Assembly: GCF_003581585.1 (NCBI RefSeq)
Contig: NZ_QXIR01000031.1
Location: 1 to 58,330 of the forward strand
DNA length: 58,330 bases
Reading direction: 5' to 3'
Origin: Bacillus salacetis
GTDB taxonomy: Bacteria > Bacillota > Bacilli > Bacillales > Bacillaceae_B
The notes under the pieces: model-generated
Told to the model about the DNA's origin: nothing
The model's database searches: none
Seen by the model: the letters and a program-made list of their open reading frames with translations, nothing else
In this document: positions 1 to 8,862 of the stretch, piece by piece
How the letters are laid out: every line of letters starts with the position of its first letter
How positions within the stretch are numbered: position 1 is the first letter of the stretch
Position numbers and translations under genes: made by a program

Positions 1-31
1 TAATTTTTTTGAAAAACCTTTTAAAAAAGGC

Positions 32-59
32 TTGAAAAAATTATATAACTCGATATAAT
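32..59 (+). promoter_or_regulatory. Possible sigma-A promoter ahead of 5S rRNA
   Basis: TTGAAA (32-37) and TATAAT (54-59) are separated by 16 bases and lie about 26 bases before the 5S gene. This could let 5S and the tRNA cluster be transcribed independently of any upstream 23S gene. The region is AT-rich, so the match could be chance; 23S lies outside the window if present. Confidence 0.4.
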
Positions 60-85
60 AGAACTTGTCCTTAAAAAAGACATTG

Positions 86-202
<117 letters not shown>

Positions 203-210
203 TTTATTAT

Positions 211-285
211 TCCGCAGTAGCTCAGTGGTAGAGCTATCGGCTGTTAACCGATCGGTCGCAGGTTCGAGTCCTGCCTGCGGAGCCA
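211..285 (+). tRNA. tRNA-Asn (GTT)
   Basis: Full cloverleaf; the 7-bp acceptor stem TCCGCAG/CTGCGGA closes, the anticodon loop CTGTTAACC carries GTT, and CCA is encoded. First tRNA of the sixteen-gene cluster. Confidence 0.97.
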
Positions 286-291
286 AAAAAT

Positions 292-383
292 GGAGAGCTG
301 TCCGAGTGGCCGAAGGAGCACGATTGGAAATCGTGTAGGCGGGTAACCCTGTCTCAAGGGTTCAAATCCCTTGCTCTCCGCCA
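292..383 (+). tRNA. tRNA-Ser (GGA)
   Basis: Class II tRNA of about 92 bases with long variable arm; anticodon loop TTGGAAA gives GGA, acceptor GGAGAGC/GCTCTCC, CCA encoded. Confidence 0.96.
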
Positions 384-393
384 TTATACATAC

Positions 394-468
394 GGCCCGT
401 TGGTCAAGCGGTTAAGACACCGCCCTTTCACGGCGGTAACACGGGTTCGAATCCCGTACGGGTCACCA
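394..468 (+). tRNA. tRNA-Glu (TTC)
   Basis: Cloverleaf with acceptor GGCCCGT/ACGGGTC (one G-U), anticodon TTC in CCTTTCACG, T-arm GGTTCGAATCC and encoded CCA. Confidence 0.96.
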
Positions 469-559
469 GGTTTTTTACCAAGCGTAATGAAGTGAAAAAC
501 CTCCTTTGAAAAAGCATCAGCGCAATATAGAAGCGGAAAAATTTTAAAACCATTATTAT

Positions 560-635
560 GGAGGATTAGCTCAGCTGGGAGAGCATCTGCCTTACAAGCA
601 GAGGGTCGGCGGTTCGATCCCGTCATCCTCCACCA
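560..635 (+). tRNA. tRNA-Val (TAC)
   Basis: Cloverleaf with acceptor GGAGGAT/ATCCTCC, anticodon TAC in CTTACAAG, T-arm GGTTCGATCC and encoded CCA. The 91-base spacer before it (469-559) shows no gene. Confidence 0.96.
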
Positions 636-643
636 TAAATCGT

Positions 644-717
<74 letters not shown>

Positions 718-723
718 TACCAT

Positions 724-800
724 GGTCCGGTAGTTCAGTTGGTTAGAATGCCTGCCTGTCACGCAGGAGGTCGCGGGTTCGAGTCCCGTCCGGACCGCCA
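724..800 (+). tRNA. tRNA-Asp (GTC)
   Basis: Cloverleaf with acceptor GGTCCGG/CCGGACC, anticodon GTC in CCTGTCACG and encoded CCA. Only six bases separate it from tRNA-fMet. Confidence 0.96.
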
Positions 801-827
801 TTTTTATAAAATATATAGCTCAATACT

Positions 828-1014
828 AAGAGGGTTTCGCTGATGGAACTGACGAAGAGATTCGCAGCTTAGCGATATTCAATGGATATTCATCCAAAAT
901 AAGAGGGTTTCGATAAGCAAGAAGGTCGAGGAAGCAACCGAATGAACACCGGAGCGCACTGTGGTGCGTGAGGATGTGAATGAGGGCGCTGACGAAGAGA
1001 TTCGCAGCTTAGCG
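828..1014 (+). repeat. Duplicated hairpin unit inside the tRNA operon
   Basis: The spacer between tRNA-Asp and tRNA-Phe holds two copies of the short block AAGAGGGTTTCG (828-839 and 901-912) and two exact copies of a 26-base block (849-874 and 989-1014). The 26-base block folds as CTG-A-CGAA / TTCG-CAG with a GAGA loop. The second unit also contains the stem GCGCAC/GTGCGT at about 954-970. No open frame is convincing. The unit may be an RNA-processing or structured spacer element; function unknown. Confidence 0.7.
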
Positions 1015-1031
1015 GAAGCCGAAACAAATAT

Positions 1032-1107
1032 GGCTCAGTAGCTCAGTTGGTAGAGCAATGGACTGAAAATCCATGTGTCGGCGGTTCGATTCCGTCCTGA
1101 GCCACCA
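1032..1107 (+). tRNA. tRNA-Phe (GAA)
   Basis: Cloverleaf with acceptor GGCTCAG/CTGAGCC, anticodon GAA in CTGAAAAT and encoded CCA. Confidence 0.96.
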
Positions 1108-1120
1108 TTTTTCAAGAAGT

Positions 1121-1196
<76 letters not shown>

Positions 1197-1208
1197 TCGG
1201 AAATATGT

Positions 1209-1292
1209 GGAGGGGTAGCGAAGTGGCTAAACGCGGCGGACTGTAAATCCGCTCCTTCGGGTTCGGCAGTTCGAATCTGCCCCCCTCCACCA
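1209..1292 (+). tRNA. tRNA-Tyr (GTA)
   Basis: Class II tRNA of 84 bases; acceptor GGAGGGG/CCCCTCC, anticodon GTA in CTGTAAAT, extended variable arm, encoded CCA. Confidence 0.95.
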
Positions 1293-1303
1293 TCTTTTCA
1301 AAT

Positions 1304-1377
1304 AGGGGTATAGTTTAAAGGTAGAACAGAGGTCTCCAAAACCTCCGGTGTGGGTTCGATTCCTACTACCCCTGCCA
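1304..1377 (+). tRNA. tRNA-Trp (CCA)
   Basis: Cloverleaf with acceptor AGGGGTA/TACCCCT, anticodon CCA in TCTCCAAAA and encoded 3' CCA. Confidence 0.95.
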
Positions 1378-1388
1378 ATTTAACTTGT

Positions 1389-1465
1389 GGCGATTGTGGC
1401 GAAGTGGTTAACGCATCGGATTGTGGTTCCGACATTCGTGGGTTCGATTCCCATCAGTCGCCCCA
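1389..1465 (+). tRNA. tRNA-His (GTG)
   Basis: Acceptor GGCGATT with CGATTG-type pairing to the 3' AGTCGCC, anticodon GTG in TTGTGGTT, CCA encoded. The preceding base may supply the G-1 region, so the 5' end is uncertain by a base. Confidence 0.94.
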
Positions 1466-1508
1466 TAAGTTTTCACCAATTACTTCTTAGCTGCATACAA
1501 TATATCAA

Positions 1509-1583
1509 TGGGCTATAGCCAAGCGGTAAGGCATCGCACTTTGACTGCGACATGCGTTGGTTCGAATCCAGCTAGCCCAGCCA
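1509..1583 (+). tRNA. tRNA-Gln (TTG)
   Basis: Acceptor TGGGCTA/TAGCCCA, anticodon TTG in CTTTGACT, CCA encoded. Confidence 0.95.
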
Positions 1584-1588
1584 ATCTT

Positions 1589-1663
1589 GCGGAAGTAGTT
1601 CAGTGGTAGAACACCACCTTGCCAAGGTGGGGGTCGCGGGTTCGAATCCCGTCTTCCGCTCCA
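1589..1663 (+). tRNA. tRNA-Gly (GCC)
   Basis: Acceptor GCGGAAG pairing CTTCCGC, anticodon GCC in CTTGCCAAG, CCA encoded. First of two glycine tRNAs in the cluster. Confidence 0.95.
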
Positions 1664-1668
1664 TAGTT

Positions 1669-1742
<74 letters not shown>

Positions 1743-1752
1743 AACAACACTT

Positions 1753-1837
1753 GCCGGTGTGGCGGAATTGGCAGACGCGCACGACTCAAAATCGTGTTCC
1801 TTCTGGAGTGCCGGTTCGACCCCGGCCACCGGTACCA
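1753..1837 (+). tRNA. tRNA-Leu (CAA)
   Basis: Class II tRNA of 85 bases; anticodon stem CACGA/TCGTG with loop CTCAAAA gives CAA, reading UUG. CCA encoded. Confidence 0.94.
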
Positions 1838-1847
1838 TATGTATATT

Positions 1848-1921
1848 GCGGGTGTAGTTTAGTGGTAAAACCTCAGCCTTCCAAGCTGATGATGAGGGTT
1901 CGATTCCCTTCACCCGCTCCA
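1848..1921 (+). tRNA. tRNA-Gly (TCC)
   Basis: Acceptor GCGGGTG pairing CACCCGC, anticodon TCC in CTTCCAAG, CCA encoded. Last gene of the cluster, ten bases or so before the terminator. Confidence 0.95.
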
Positions 1922-1934
1922 TACATACAAACTC

Positions 1935-1967
1935 AAACCTTTCTCTTTTAGAGAGAGGTTTTTTTGT
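1935..1967 (+). terminator. Terminator of the tRNA operon
   Basis: AAACCTTTCTC pairs with GAGAGAGGTTT around a TTTTA loop and is followed by a run of T. It lies 13 bases after the last tRNA. Confidence 0.9.
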
Positions 1968-2166
1968 GTTCTGCTTGAAAATGTCTTTCAAGCAAGCATC
2001 CCTTAAATCCCTCAAAAGCAAATCAAGCATTAGACCTGCACCAATCTCCACGGATCTCTAATCAGCATCGACAACCTCCGACGAATATCGGGTAGTGACT
2101 GTCGCTTTGAAAAATCAAACAAATCAAAATTTTCCCCCTTCTTTGTCAATACAGTGTACCTCTTTA
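1968..2166. other. Gene-free stretch before the sugar transporter
   Basis: No convincing gene. A small hairpin GCTTGAAA/TTTCAAGC lies near 1973-1993. Nothing else recognisable until the operator-like site at 2167. Confidence 0.5.
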
Positions 2167-2180
2167 GGAAAGCGCTTCCA
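2167..2180 (+). promoter_or_regulatory. cre-like operator (CcpA or LacI-type)
   Basis: GGAAAGCGCTTCCA matches the catabolite-responsive element TGWAANCGNTNWCA at 12 of 14 positions, and is itself palindromic around GCGC. It lies about 40 bases upstream of the first permease gene of a sugar locus, where carbon catabolite control is expected. It could equally be a site for another LacI-family protein. Confidence 0.5.
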
Positions 2181-2221
2181 TTATACTTTAATAAAGTACT
2201 ATATTACAGGCGGTGATATTG

Positions 2222-3163
2222 GTGGAAACAAAAATCAAAACAGGGCCTGTGAGGCCGGAGATGCAGCTTAAGGCGGCAGCGAGAAAAAGAAGAAGGTATA
2301 AGAGCGTCTTTACCTACGCAGCCTTTGTAGGTCCAGCAATGTTGTTTTTCCTTGTGATTCAAATTGTTCCTTTTTTAATGGGGCTTTATTATTCGTTTAC
2401 ATCTTGGAATGGAGTCAGTTCTGCTGTTCAGTGGGTAGGGTTTGAAAACTATACGAAGATCTTTACGAATGACACTGCATTCTATGAATCATTCAAATTC
2501 ACCACAAAGTTTATGCTGGCGGCTGTTGTGATCAGTAATCTGCTCGGCTTCTGCTTTGCTCTTCTTCTGAACGCAGCCTTGAAAACAAGAAATATATTAC
2601 GGACAGTATTTTTCATACCGAATGTGATTGGTGGTCTGCTTCTGGGTTTTATCTGGCAGTTCATCTTCGTCAAAGGGTTTGCTTCGGTTGGAAATCTGAC
2701 TGGAATCGAATTTTTTAAGATGCCATGGCTCGGGGATGAAACGACCGCCTTTTGGGGAATTGTCATTGTCTTTGCCTGGCAGATCAGCGGCTACATGATG
2801 GTTATATATGTAGCCGCTCTTCAAGGGGTTGATACATCGTTGCTTGAAGCAGCCAAAATCGATGGAGCTTCAGGCTGGGCTATGCTGACAAAAATCATTA
2901 TACCCCTGATACTTCCTGCATTTACTATATGTTTTTTTCTGACGATATCAATGGCGTTCAAGATCTTTGATTTAAATATCTCCCTGACTGGTGGAGGGCC
3001 ATTCAATTCGACTCAGTCAGTGGCCATCAATATTTATCAGGAAGCTTTTCAAAATAACCGTTACGGATTGGGAACTGCAAAGTCCATCCTGTTCTTTTTG
3101 GTAGTGGCTATCTTTACGACAGCTCAAGTGATGATTACGAAGAAGAAGGAGGTTGAGGCATAA
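2222..3163 (+). CDS. Sugar ABC transporter permease, MalF/MsmF type
   Basis: Membrane permease of a CUT1-family carbohydrate importer, forming the channel with the next gene product. About 313 residues with a cytoplasmic basic N-terminus, then six predicted membrane segments, the first near FVGPAMLFFLVIQIVPFL. The EAA loop that contacts the ATPase is visible as EAAKIDGASGW followed by IIIPLILPAF. The frame stays open from GTG 2213, but the purine stretch AGGCGGTG (2208-2215) is best spaced for GTG 2222, chosen here. Its TAA overlaps the ATG of the next permease by one base. No ATPase gene lies in the window, so a shared MsmX-like ATPase is inferred. Confidence 0.92.
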   Translation: METKIKTGPVRPEMQLKAAARKRRRYKSVFTYAAFVGPAMLFFLVIQIVPFLMGLYYSFTSWNGVSSAVQWVGFENYTKIFTNDTAFYESFKFTTKFMLAAVVISNLLGFCFALLLNAALKTRNILRTVFFIPNVIGGLLLGFIWQFIFVKGFASVGNLTGIEFFKMPWLGDETTAFWGIVIVFAWQISGYMMVIYVAALQGVDTSLLEAAKIDGASGWAMLTKIIIPLILPAFTICFFLTISMAFKIFDLNISLTGGGPFNSTQSVAINIYQEAFQNNRYGLGTAKSILFFLVVAIFTTAQVMITKKKEVEA

Positions 3164-3990
3164 TGGGCGGCCGGTATACAAAAAAGACGTTTATTCTTGA
3201 AGTCATCGGGATTTCAGTCGGCTTGATCTTCCTTATCCCTTTCTACTTTGTATTGATCAACTCTGTTAAGCCGTTTGCTGCCATATTGATTGATGCTGCA
3301 GCCTGGCCGGAAGAGTTTCTTTTCTCCAACTACTCAAAGGTATGGGAGATCATTAATTTTCCGAGGGCTTTTTGGAATTCATTGATCATAACCGTTTTCA
3401 GCAATATCGGTTTGGTAATCATCAGCTCAATGGCGGCCTGGAAGATGGTGCGGACGCCAGGTAAGTTCAGCAAGATTTTGTTTATCCTGTTCGTATCAGC
3501 GATGGTGATTCCATTCCAGACAGTGATGATCCCGCTGATGAAGCTGGGAGGGTCATTACATCTTACAAATAGCATCCCGGGCCTGATCATCATGTATTTT
3601 GGCTTTGGTGTTCCATTGTCCTTATTCCTCTACCATGGTTTTGTAAAGACGGTGCCGGTGGAAATTGAAGAATCTGCAATGATAGATGGGTGCAGCCAGT
3701 TCGGTGTATTCTGGCGGATTGTTTTTCCTCTCCTTAAACCAATCACTGTCACTGTCATCATCCTAAACACTTTGTGGATCTGGAATGACTATCTTCTTCC
3801 TTTGCTTGTATTGCAGGATGCCGAACTGAGGACGATTCCTTTGGCAGCAAGTTCTTTCTTTGCTCAATATACCAAGCAATGGGACATGGGGCTTGCGGCA
3901 TTGGTACTTGGGATTACCCCGATCATCATCTTCTTCCTGTTTTTACAGAAACATATCATTAAGGGAATTGCTGCAGGATCAATTAAGTAG
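3163..3990 (+). CDS. Sugar ABC transporter permease, MalG type
   Basis: Second channel subunit of the carbohydrate importer, 275 residues. Six membrane segments are apparent, with the EAA-type ATPase contact loop EESAMIDGCSQFGVFW followed by FPLLKPI. Translation is probably coupled to the preceding permease (TAATG junction), with GGAGG at 3147-3151 as ribosome site. Its C-terminus ends GIAAGSIK, close to the ending normal for this family. The substrate cannot be read from sequence. Confidence 0.93.
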   Translation: MGGRYTKKTFILEVIGISVGLIFLIPFYFVLINSVKPFAAILIDAAAWPEEFLFSNYSKVWEIINFPRAFWNSLIITVFSNIGLVIISSMAAWKMVRTPGKFSKILFILFVSAMVIPFQTVMIPLMKLGGSLHLTNSIPGLIIMYFGFGVPLSLFLYHGFVKTVPVEIEESAMIDGCSQFGVFWRIVFPLLKPITVTVIILNTLWIWNDYLLPLLVLQDAELRTIPLAASSFFAQYTKQWDMGLAALVLGITPIIIFFLFLQKHIIKGIAAGSIK

Positions 3991-3998
3991 ATATAAAG

Positions 3999-4021
3999 TT
4001 CCTGGTAAACGCCGGGAATTT
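3999..4021 (+). promoter_or_regulatory. Intercistronic hairpin before the binding-protein gene
   Basis: AATTCCCGGC-type stem: TTCCTGG pairs with CCGGGAA (one G-U) around TAAACG. No T run follows, so it is unlikely to terminate. Such hairpins between transporter genes can protect or end mRNAs and change the ratio of binding protein to permease. The role here is inferred. Confidence 0.4.
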
Positions 4022-4061
4022 ATATAAAATAATATTAAGTACCAGGGAGGTCTAACGATTT

Positions 4062-5344
4062 ATGAAACGATTTCTGCTTTTATGTATGTCTCTAATTTTA
4101 GTATTCGGTATTGCGGCCGGATGCTCTTCATCTGAAAACAGTTCCGGTAATTCAGATGGCAATTCGGAGTCAGGGGATGATGTAGTTACCCTTAATTTCT
4201 TCCAATTTAAAGTGGAAATTGCCGACCAGCTTGCTGAGATGATTAAAGAATTCGAAGCTGAGCATCCGAACATCAAGGTCAAGCTTGAAACGGTGGGAGG
4301 CGGCGCGGATTACGGTGCAGCACTGAAGGCAAAGTTTGCTTCTGGGGAAGAGCCCGATATCTTCAATAATGGTGGATTTAAAGAATTGGAGCTATGGAAA
4401 GAAAAATTGGCAGATCTATCAGAGGAGCCTTGGGTTGACCATGTCCTCCCTATCGGTAAAGTTCCTATGACGGATGAAGACGGCAAACTTTACGGGATGC
4501 CTGTAAACCTGGAGGATACGGCTTTGTCTATAATAAGGATCTATTTGAAAAGGCAGGAATCACAGAGCCTCCAGCTACCATCGATGAATTAAAAGCAGCT
4601 TCTGAAAAGTTGAAAGCAGCGGATATCACTCCATTCTCTGCAGGCTATGGGGAGTGGTGGGTTATTGGACAGCACCTTCTGAACATCCCATTTGCTCAGC
4701 AAGAGGATCCAGTTGCATTCATTGAAGGCCTTTATGACGGCTCTGAAAAAATCACCGGAAATGAGAAATTCAAAGAGTTTAAAGAGGTTCTTGATACTGA
4801 ACTGAAATATGCAAACGATAATCCGCTGACAACAGACTACAATACACAAGTTACGCTGTTTGCTTCAGGGGAAACTGCCATGCTTCAGCAGGGGAACTGG
4901 ACGGAGAATATGATTACGGAGATTGATCCTGAAATCAATATGGGCTTTCTGCCAATTCCGCTCAGCAATGATGAAAGCAGTGCAGATCGACTGCCTGTAG
5001 GAGTGCCGAATAACTGGGTATTGAATAAAAACTCCGAACATCTTGAAGAAGCCAAAACATTCCTGGAATGGATGGTCACTTCAGAAACAGGTAAACGCTA
5101 TATCACTGAAGAATTTGCCTTCATTCCGGCTTTTGATAATATTGAGCCGGCAGGACTAGGTGATCTCGGACAATCAATCCTTGAGTATTCCAAGGAAGAA
5201 AAAACGATTCCTTGGACCTGGTTCAGGTGGCCGGATGGTGCCAATAAAGAATTTGCAGCAGCCATCCAGGAATATGCTGCGGGAAAAATCGATTATGATA
5301 CCCTGCTTGAGCGTTTCCAGACAACCTGGGATAATTTGAAATAA
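4062..5344 (+). pseudogene. Sugar-binding lipoprotein of the ABC importer, one-base frameshift
   Basis: Extracellular solute-binding protein (family 1). The N-terminus has a lipoprotein signal with lipobox IAAGC (Cys21), followed by a Ser/Gly/Asn-rich linker and the typical start VVTLNFFQFKVEIADQLAEM. At about 4515 the frame shifts: reading continues as NLEDTALS and stops at 4592. Restoring one G in CTGGAGGATACGG gives NLEGYGFVYNKDLFEKAGI, the conserved motif of this family, and the frame then runs to TAA 5344, for a normal total of 427 residues. Both halves are otherwise intact, so this is either a recent mutation or a sequencing error. GGGAGG before ATG 4062 is a good ribosome site. Confidence 0.88.
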
Positions 5345-5349
5345 GAAAT

Positions 5350-5397
5350 AGAGAGCATGTCTTCCATAGGCATGCTTTCTGTTTATATTTTAAAGCA
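5350..5397 (+). terminator. Terminator after the binding-protein gene
   Basis: AGAGAGCATG pairs with CATGCTTTCT (one G-U), followed by T-rich TGTTTATATTTT. It separates the transporter genes from the sensor/catabolic genes. Confidence 0.65.
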
Positions 5398-5475
5398 GCC
5401 ATCAAAAAAAACGCTTCCAATGCTGCTGTGATACATTCTATACTAGTATATATAAGGTCTTGGAGGATCACCTTT

Positions 5476-7287
5476 ATGTTGAAGAATAGTATCCGGAACA
5501 AGCTTGTCATCCTGCTGATGGTCTCAACCATTATTCCTTTTGGCAGTTCCATCATCATTACATATCTATATACGAAGAATTCAATCGAGGAAGAGGTCGT
5601 CCAGGAAAGCAGCAACTTGCTTTACCAAGGAAAAATAAATCTGGAAAACTATATCAATGAATTAAATAGTTTAACTCTATCACTCTATAATAATCCTGAT
5701 TTCATCAATTATCTTAGATTACCTGGGGATGAGAACAATTATCTTACCACCGGGATGGTCAAGAACGTTGTGCAAACGATTCTCTATACGGAAGATACCA
5801 TCAACAAGGTCAGCATATCTTTCGCGGAAGATGACCGTATGATCACCGCTACGAAGCATACTACAGTTGTGTTTACTACAAGGAATAAAGAAGCAATGCA
5901 CGATGTATTCATGAAGGCAAAGCGAAGTCCTTATAACATGTATATTGAGCCGTCTTATACGCAGCAGGAAGAAGGGAAGAAACAATCGAGGAATATCGTC
6001 ACTATTCATCGTGCTTTTACAAATGTTCCTGATGATGAAGTTCTATCTTATATTTCCATGGAGATTCTTCCAGACAAAATTCTGGATTTAAGCAGGAACT
6101 TATACAACAGTGATACCGAAGAATTTTATCTCCTGACTTCTGAAGGGGAGATGATCTACAGTTCCAGTAAGGATATAGCCCGTAATCAAGACAGCCAGGA
6201 ATGGATAACGAAAATTGCAGATGCAAAGGAAGGGTCAGGCACTCTTGATTGGAAAGAAGATTCCTTTAATGGCGTGATGATGTATGACCGCCTCTCGCCG
6301 TCTGCCGGCGGCTGGATTTTAGTGAAAAGGGTTTCTTATGCAAATCTTTATGAGAGTGCTTTCAGTGTAGCCAAAATCAATATTCTGTTTGGCATCATCG
6401 GGCTTTCACTTGTCATTCTGTCGATTCTGTTCGTATCCTTTAAGATTACATCTCCAATCCGGGTTCTGTTCCGAAATATCCAGAAGGTGGAAAAAGGGGA
6501 TATGGAAATTGAAAGCCAATCATTTGGAACGGATGAAATAGGACTGCTCGGTTCCCGTTTTCAGCAGATGATCGCGAGAATCAATCACCTCATCAACAGG
6601 GAATACAAATTAGAATTGGAGAATAAGACAAATCAGTTAAAGGTCCTTCAATCGCAAATCAATCCGCATTTTTTATATAACGCGCTGCAATCGATCGGTA
6701 CGGTCGCTTTGAAAAATAAAGTGCCGCAGATTTATACCTTGATTACGCACCTTTCCAAAATCATGCGATATGGGATGGATATGGAAGAAGATATCGTTCC
6801 GCTCAGTAAGGAAATCAGTTATACCACTGCTTACCTTCTTTTACAAAAAGAACGGTTTGGTGATCATCTTGAATATTCAGTGGAAGTTGAGGAAGAAATC
6901 AGGGAAACGGAAATACCCAAGATGCTCCTGCAGCCAGTCATTGAAAATTATTTCAAGCATGGGTTCGACATCCGGGAAGGGATAGGGCGGATTGCGTTAA
7001 AGTGCCATCAGAAAGGGAATGAACTTGTCATTACGATTGAAGATAATGGCGCGGGGGTGACAGAGGAAAGGCTTCGAGAGGTGCATGCCTACTTTAAAAC
7101 AGATACCAAGAATAAGACTGGTGAGAATACCAGTATCGGATTGAAGAACGTATACACTAGATTGATGCTTTACTACAATCAACAGGCCAGCCTTGATTTC
7201 CAAAACATAAAAGGCGGAGGCTTCAGAGTCACCATGAGGCTGCCTGCTAGGATGGAAGGTGATGATCATGAAGGCAATCATCATTGA
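5476..7287 (+). CDS. YesM-family sensor histidine kinase
   Basis: Membrane sensor of 603 residues that phosphorylates the following regulator. Domains in order: N-terminal membrane helix (about 10-33), an extracytoplasmic sensor of about 260 residues, a second helix INILFGIIGLSLVILSILF, a HAMP linker, the His_kinase motif QINPHFLYNALQS with acceptor His398, and an ATPase with N-box PVIENYFKHG and G1 motif IEDNGAGV. ATG 5476 follows TTGGAGGATC; an upstream ATG (5428) has no ribosome site. Kinases of this class next to CUT1 importers usually sense the sugar, often through the binding protein. The gene overlaps its regulator by 20 bases. Confidence 0.94.
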   Translation: MLKNSIRNKLVILLMVSTIIPFGSSIIITYLYTKNSIEEEVVQESSNLLYQGKINLENYINELNSLTLSLYNNPDFINYLRLPGDENNYLTTGMVKNVVQTILYTEDTINKVSISFAEDDRMITATKHTTVVFTTRNKEAMHDVFMKAKRSPYNMYIEPSYTQQEEGKKQSRNIVTIHRAFTNVPDDEVLSYISMEILPDKILDLSRNLYNSDTEEFYLLTSEGEMIYSSSKDIARNQDSQEWITKIADAKEGSGTLDWKEDSFNGVMMYDRLSPSAGGWILVKRVSYANLYESAFSVAKINILFGIIGLSLVILSILFVSFKITSPIRVLFRNIQKVEKGDMEIESQSFGTDEIGLLGSRFQQMIARINHLINREYKLELENKTNQLKVLQSQINPHFLYNALQSIGTVALKNKVPQIYTLITHLSKIMRYGMDMEEDIVPLSKEISYTTAYLLLQKERFGDHLEYSVEVEEEIRETEIPKMLLQPVIENYFKHGFDIREGIGRIALKCHQKGNELVITIEDNGAGVTEERLREVHAYFKTDTKNKTGENTSIGLKNVYTRLMLYYNQQASLDFQNIKGGGFRVTMRLPARMEGDDHEGNHH

Positions 7288-8845
7288 TGATGAAAGGCAT
7301 GTGAGAGAAGGACTTAAGTTACTCGGGGATTGGGAAGTGCATGGAATTGACACCATTTTGGAAGCTGAAGATGGAGAGGAAGCCATTGAACTGATCAAGG
7401 AGCACCGTCCGGAAATTATTTTCACTGATATGAGAATGCCGCGAAGAGATGGCATCAGTCTGTTAAAGTGGCTGCACTCATGTGAACTTCGCAGTAAGAC
7501 CATTGTAGTGAGCGGACATGATGATTATGAATATATGAGAAACGCCCTTTACTATAAGAGTTTTGATTACATCCTTAAGCCGATTGAACCTGAAGTTCTT
7601 AATGACGTTTTGAGAAAAGCGGTAGAGGAGTGGAATGAACAGGCCTTGTCCAGAAAGAATCAAGTGAAAGAAAGCCAGGTTCTGAACGAGGTCAAGCCCC
7701 TTTATTGGGACCGGGTATTTTCCCGTCTATGCCAGTCTGGTGAACTGCCGGCGGCTGCTGAAAACCGGATCAAGAGTGAATATGGCCAATGCCTTCAGGA
7801 TATCGGGAAGAAAATCGCTTTAATACCGATCAGGCCGCTGGCAATGAAGGCATTTCAATGTGAAGAAGAATTGGCCTTTTTCACACTGAGCAACATTGCT
7901 AATGAATTGTTAAGTAAGAACAATGAAGGTGTCTGCTTCCGGAACATCACTAATGAAGAGGAACTGGTGGTCTTAATATGGAATGAACAGAATGCGCCGC
8001 TGCTCCTCAGTGATATATGTATGGCTATCTATCAATATTGCAAAATCCAGCCTATTGTCGCACTCGGCTCCAGTTCAGTCAGCATGAAAGAGGCATATAG
8101 TTCTTCTCACCACATTTTAAGGAAGCATGATCTTTTATCTTCTAAAAAAGTCGTCACGTCCAAGGAAGTTACAAGCAGGTCATTGCTCCATCTCCTCGAC
8201 TATTCCAATGAATTGAAATGGGGGCTTCAATCAGGAAGTGTAGAGGAAGTCCAATCCCAAGTCAGGCGGCTGCTTGAACTGCTGGAAGAAAAATATGTAT
8301 TTTCCCTTGAGCAAATCGACAGCTGGGATACTCAATTTCTGTTACTGAAGAATAACTGGATAAAAGAATATGAGATAAACGAAAACACTCCAATTATTAA
8401 GAAAATGGATTATTGGAAGGAAGATGGCTCATTTTCTCTTGAGAAATTCAAGAAAGAAAAAGCGGAAGATTTCAGGGAATTGGTCATGCTCCTTTCCTGC
8501 GCAAAGTACCTGAAGGAGAAAAACAGTATACAGAAGATCGAAGAGTATCTGAGAAACCATTATCAGGAAGATATCACTCTTCAGCAGATTTCTGAGAGAT
8601 TCTATCTCAGCAGGGAATATATCTCAAGAAAATTCAAGCAGGATTATGACGCAACAATAACTGATTATTTGACCGGGATCCGAATGGAGAAAGCAAAAAA
8701 ACTTCTCGAGAATTCCTATTTAAAAATCTATGAAATTGCCTATGAAGTAGGATACCAAAATGAAAAGTATTTCAGTAAAGTGTTTAAAAAGCATGAAGGC
8801 ATCACACCTAATGATTACAGGCAATCCATTTCGGCGAAATCCTGA
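7268..8845 (+). CDS. YesN-family response regulator with AraC-type DNA-binding domain
   Basis: Transcription factor of 525 residues. The receiver begins [15 protein letters not shown] with acceptor Asp54 in [12 protein letters not shown] long variable middle region follows. The C-terminus has two AraC helix-turn-helix motifs: [20 protein letters not shown] and [20 protein letters not shown] followed by GITPNDYR. Three in-frame starts exist (GTG 7259, ATG 7262, ATG 7268); GGAAGGTG at 7254-7261 favours 7268. Overlap with the kinase indicates translational coupling. It most likely activates the importer and the catabolic genes on both sides. Confidence 0.94.
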   Translation: MKAIIIDDERHVREGLKLLGDWEVHGIDTILEAEDGEEAIELIKEHRPEIIFTDMRMPRRDGISLLKWLHSCELRSKTIVVSGHDDYEYMRNALYYKSFDYILKPIEPEVLNDVLRKAVEEWNEQALSRKNQVKESQVLNEVKPLYWDRVFSRLCQSGELPAAAENRIKSEYGQCLQDIGKKIALIPIRPLAMKAFQCEEELAFFTLSNIANELLSKNNEGVCFRNITNEEELVVLIWNEQNAPLLLSDICMAIYQYCKIQPIVALGSSSVSMKEAYSSSHHILRKHDLLSSKKVVTSKEVTSRSLLHLLDYSNELKWGLQSGSVEEVQSQVRRLLELLEEKYVFSLEQIDSWDTQFLLLKNNWIKEYEINENTPIIKKMDYWKEDGSFSLEKFKKEKAEDFRELVMLLSCAKYLKEKNSIQKIEEYLRNHYQEDITLQQISERFYLSREYISRKFKQDYDATITDYLTGIRMEKAKKLLENSYLKIYEIAYEVGYQNEKYFSKVFKKHEGITPNDYRQSISAKS

Positions 8846-8862
8846 ACTATGGAGGTATGAAA

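Noticed and set aside
4610..5344. Separate gene for the C-terminal half of the binding protein
   Set aside because: No ribosome site; it continues the upstream protein after a one-base frameshift.
5408..5422. Second cre site before the sensor kinase
   Set aside because: AAAACGCTTCCA fits only one half of the consensus.
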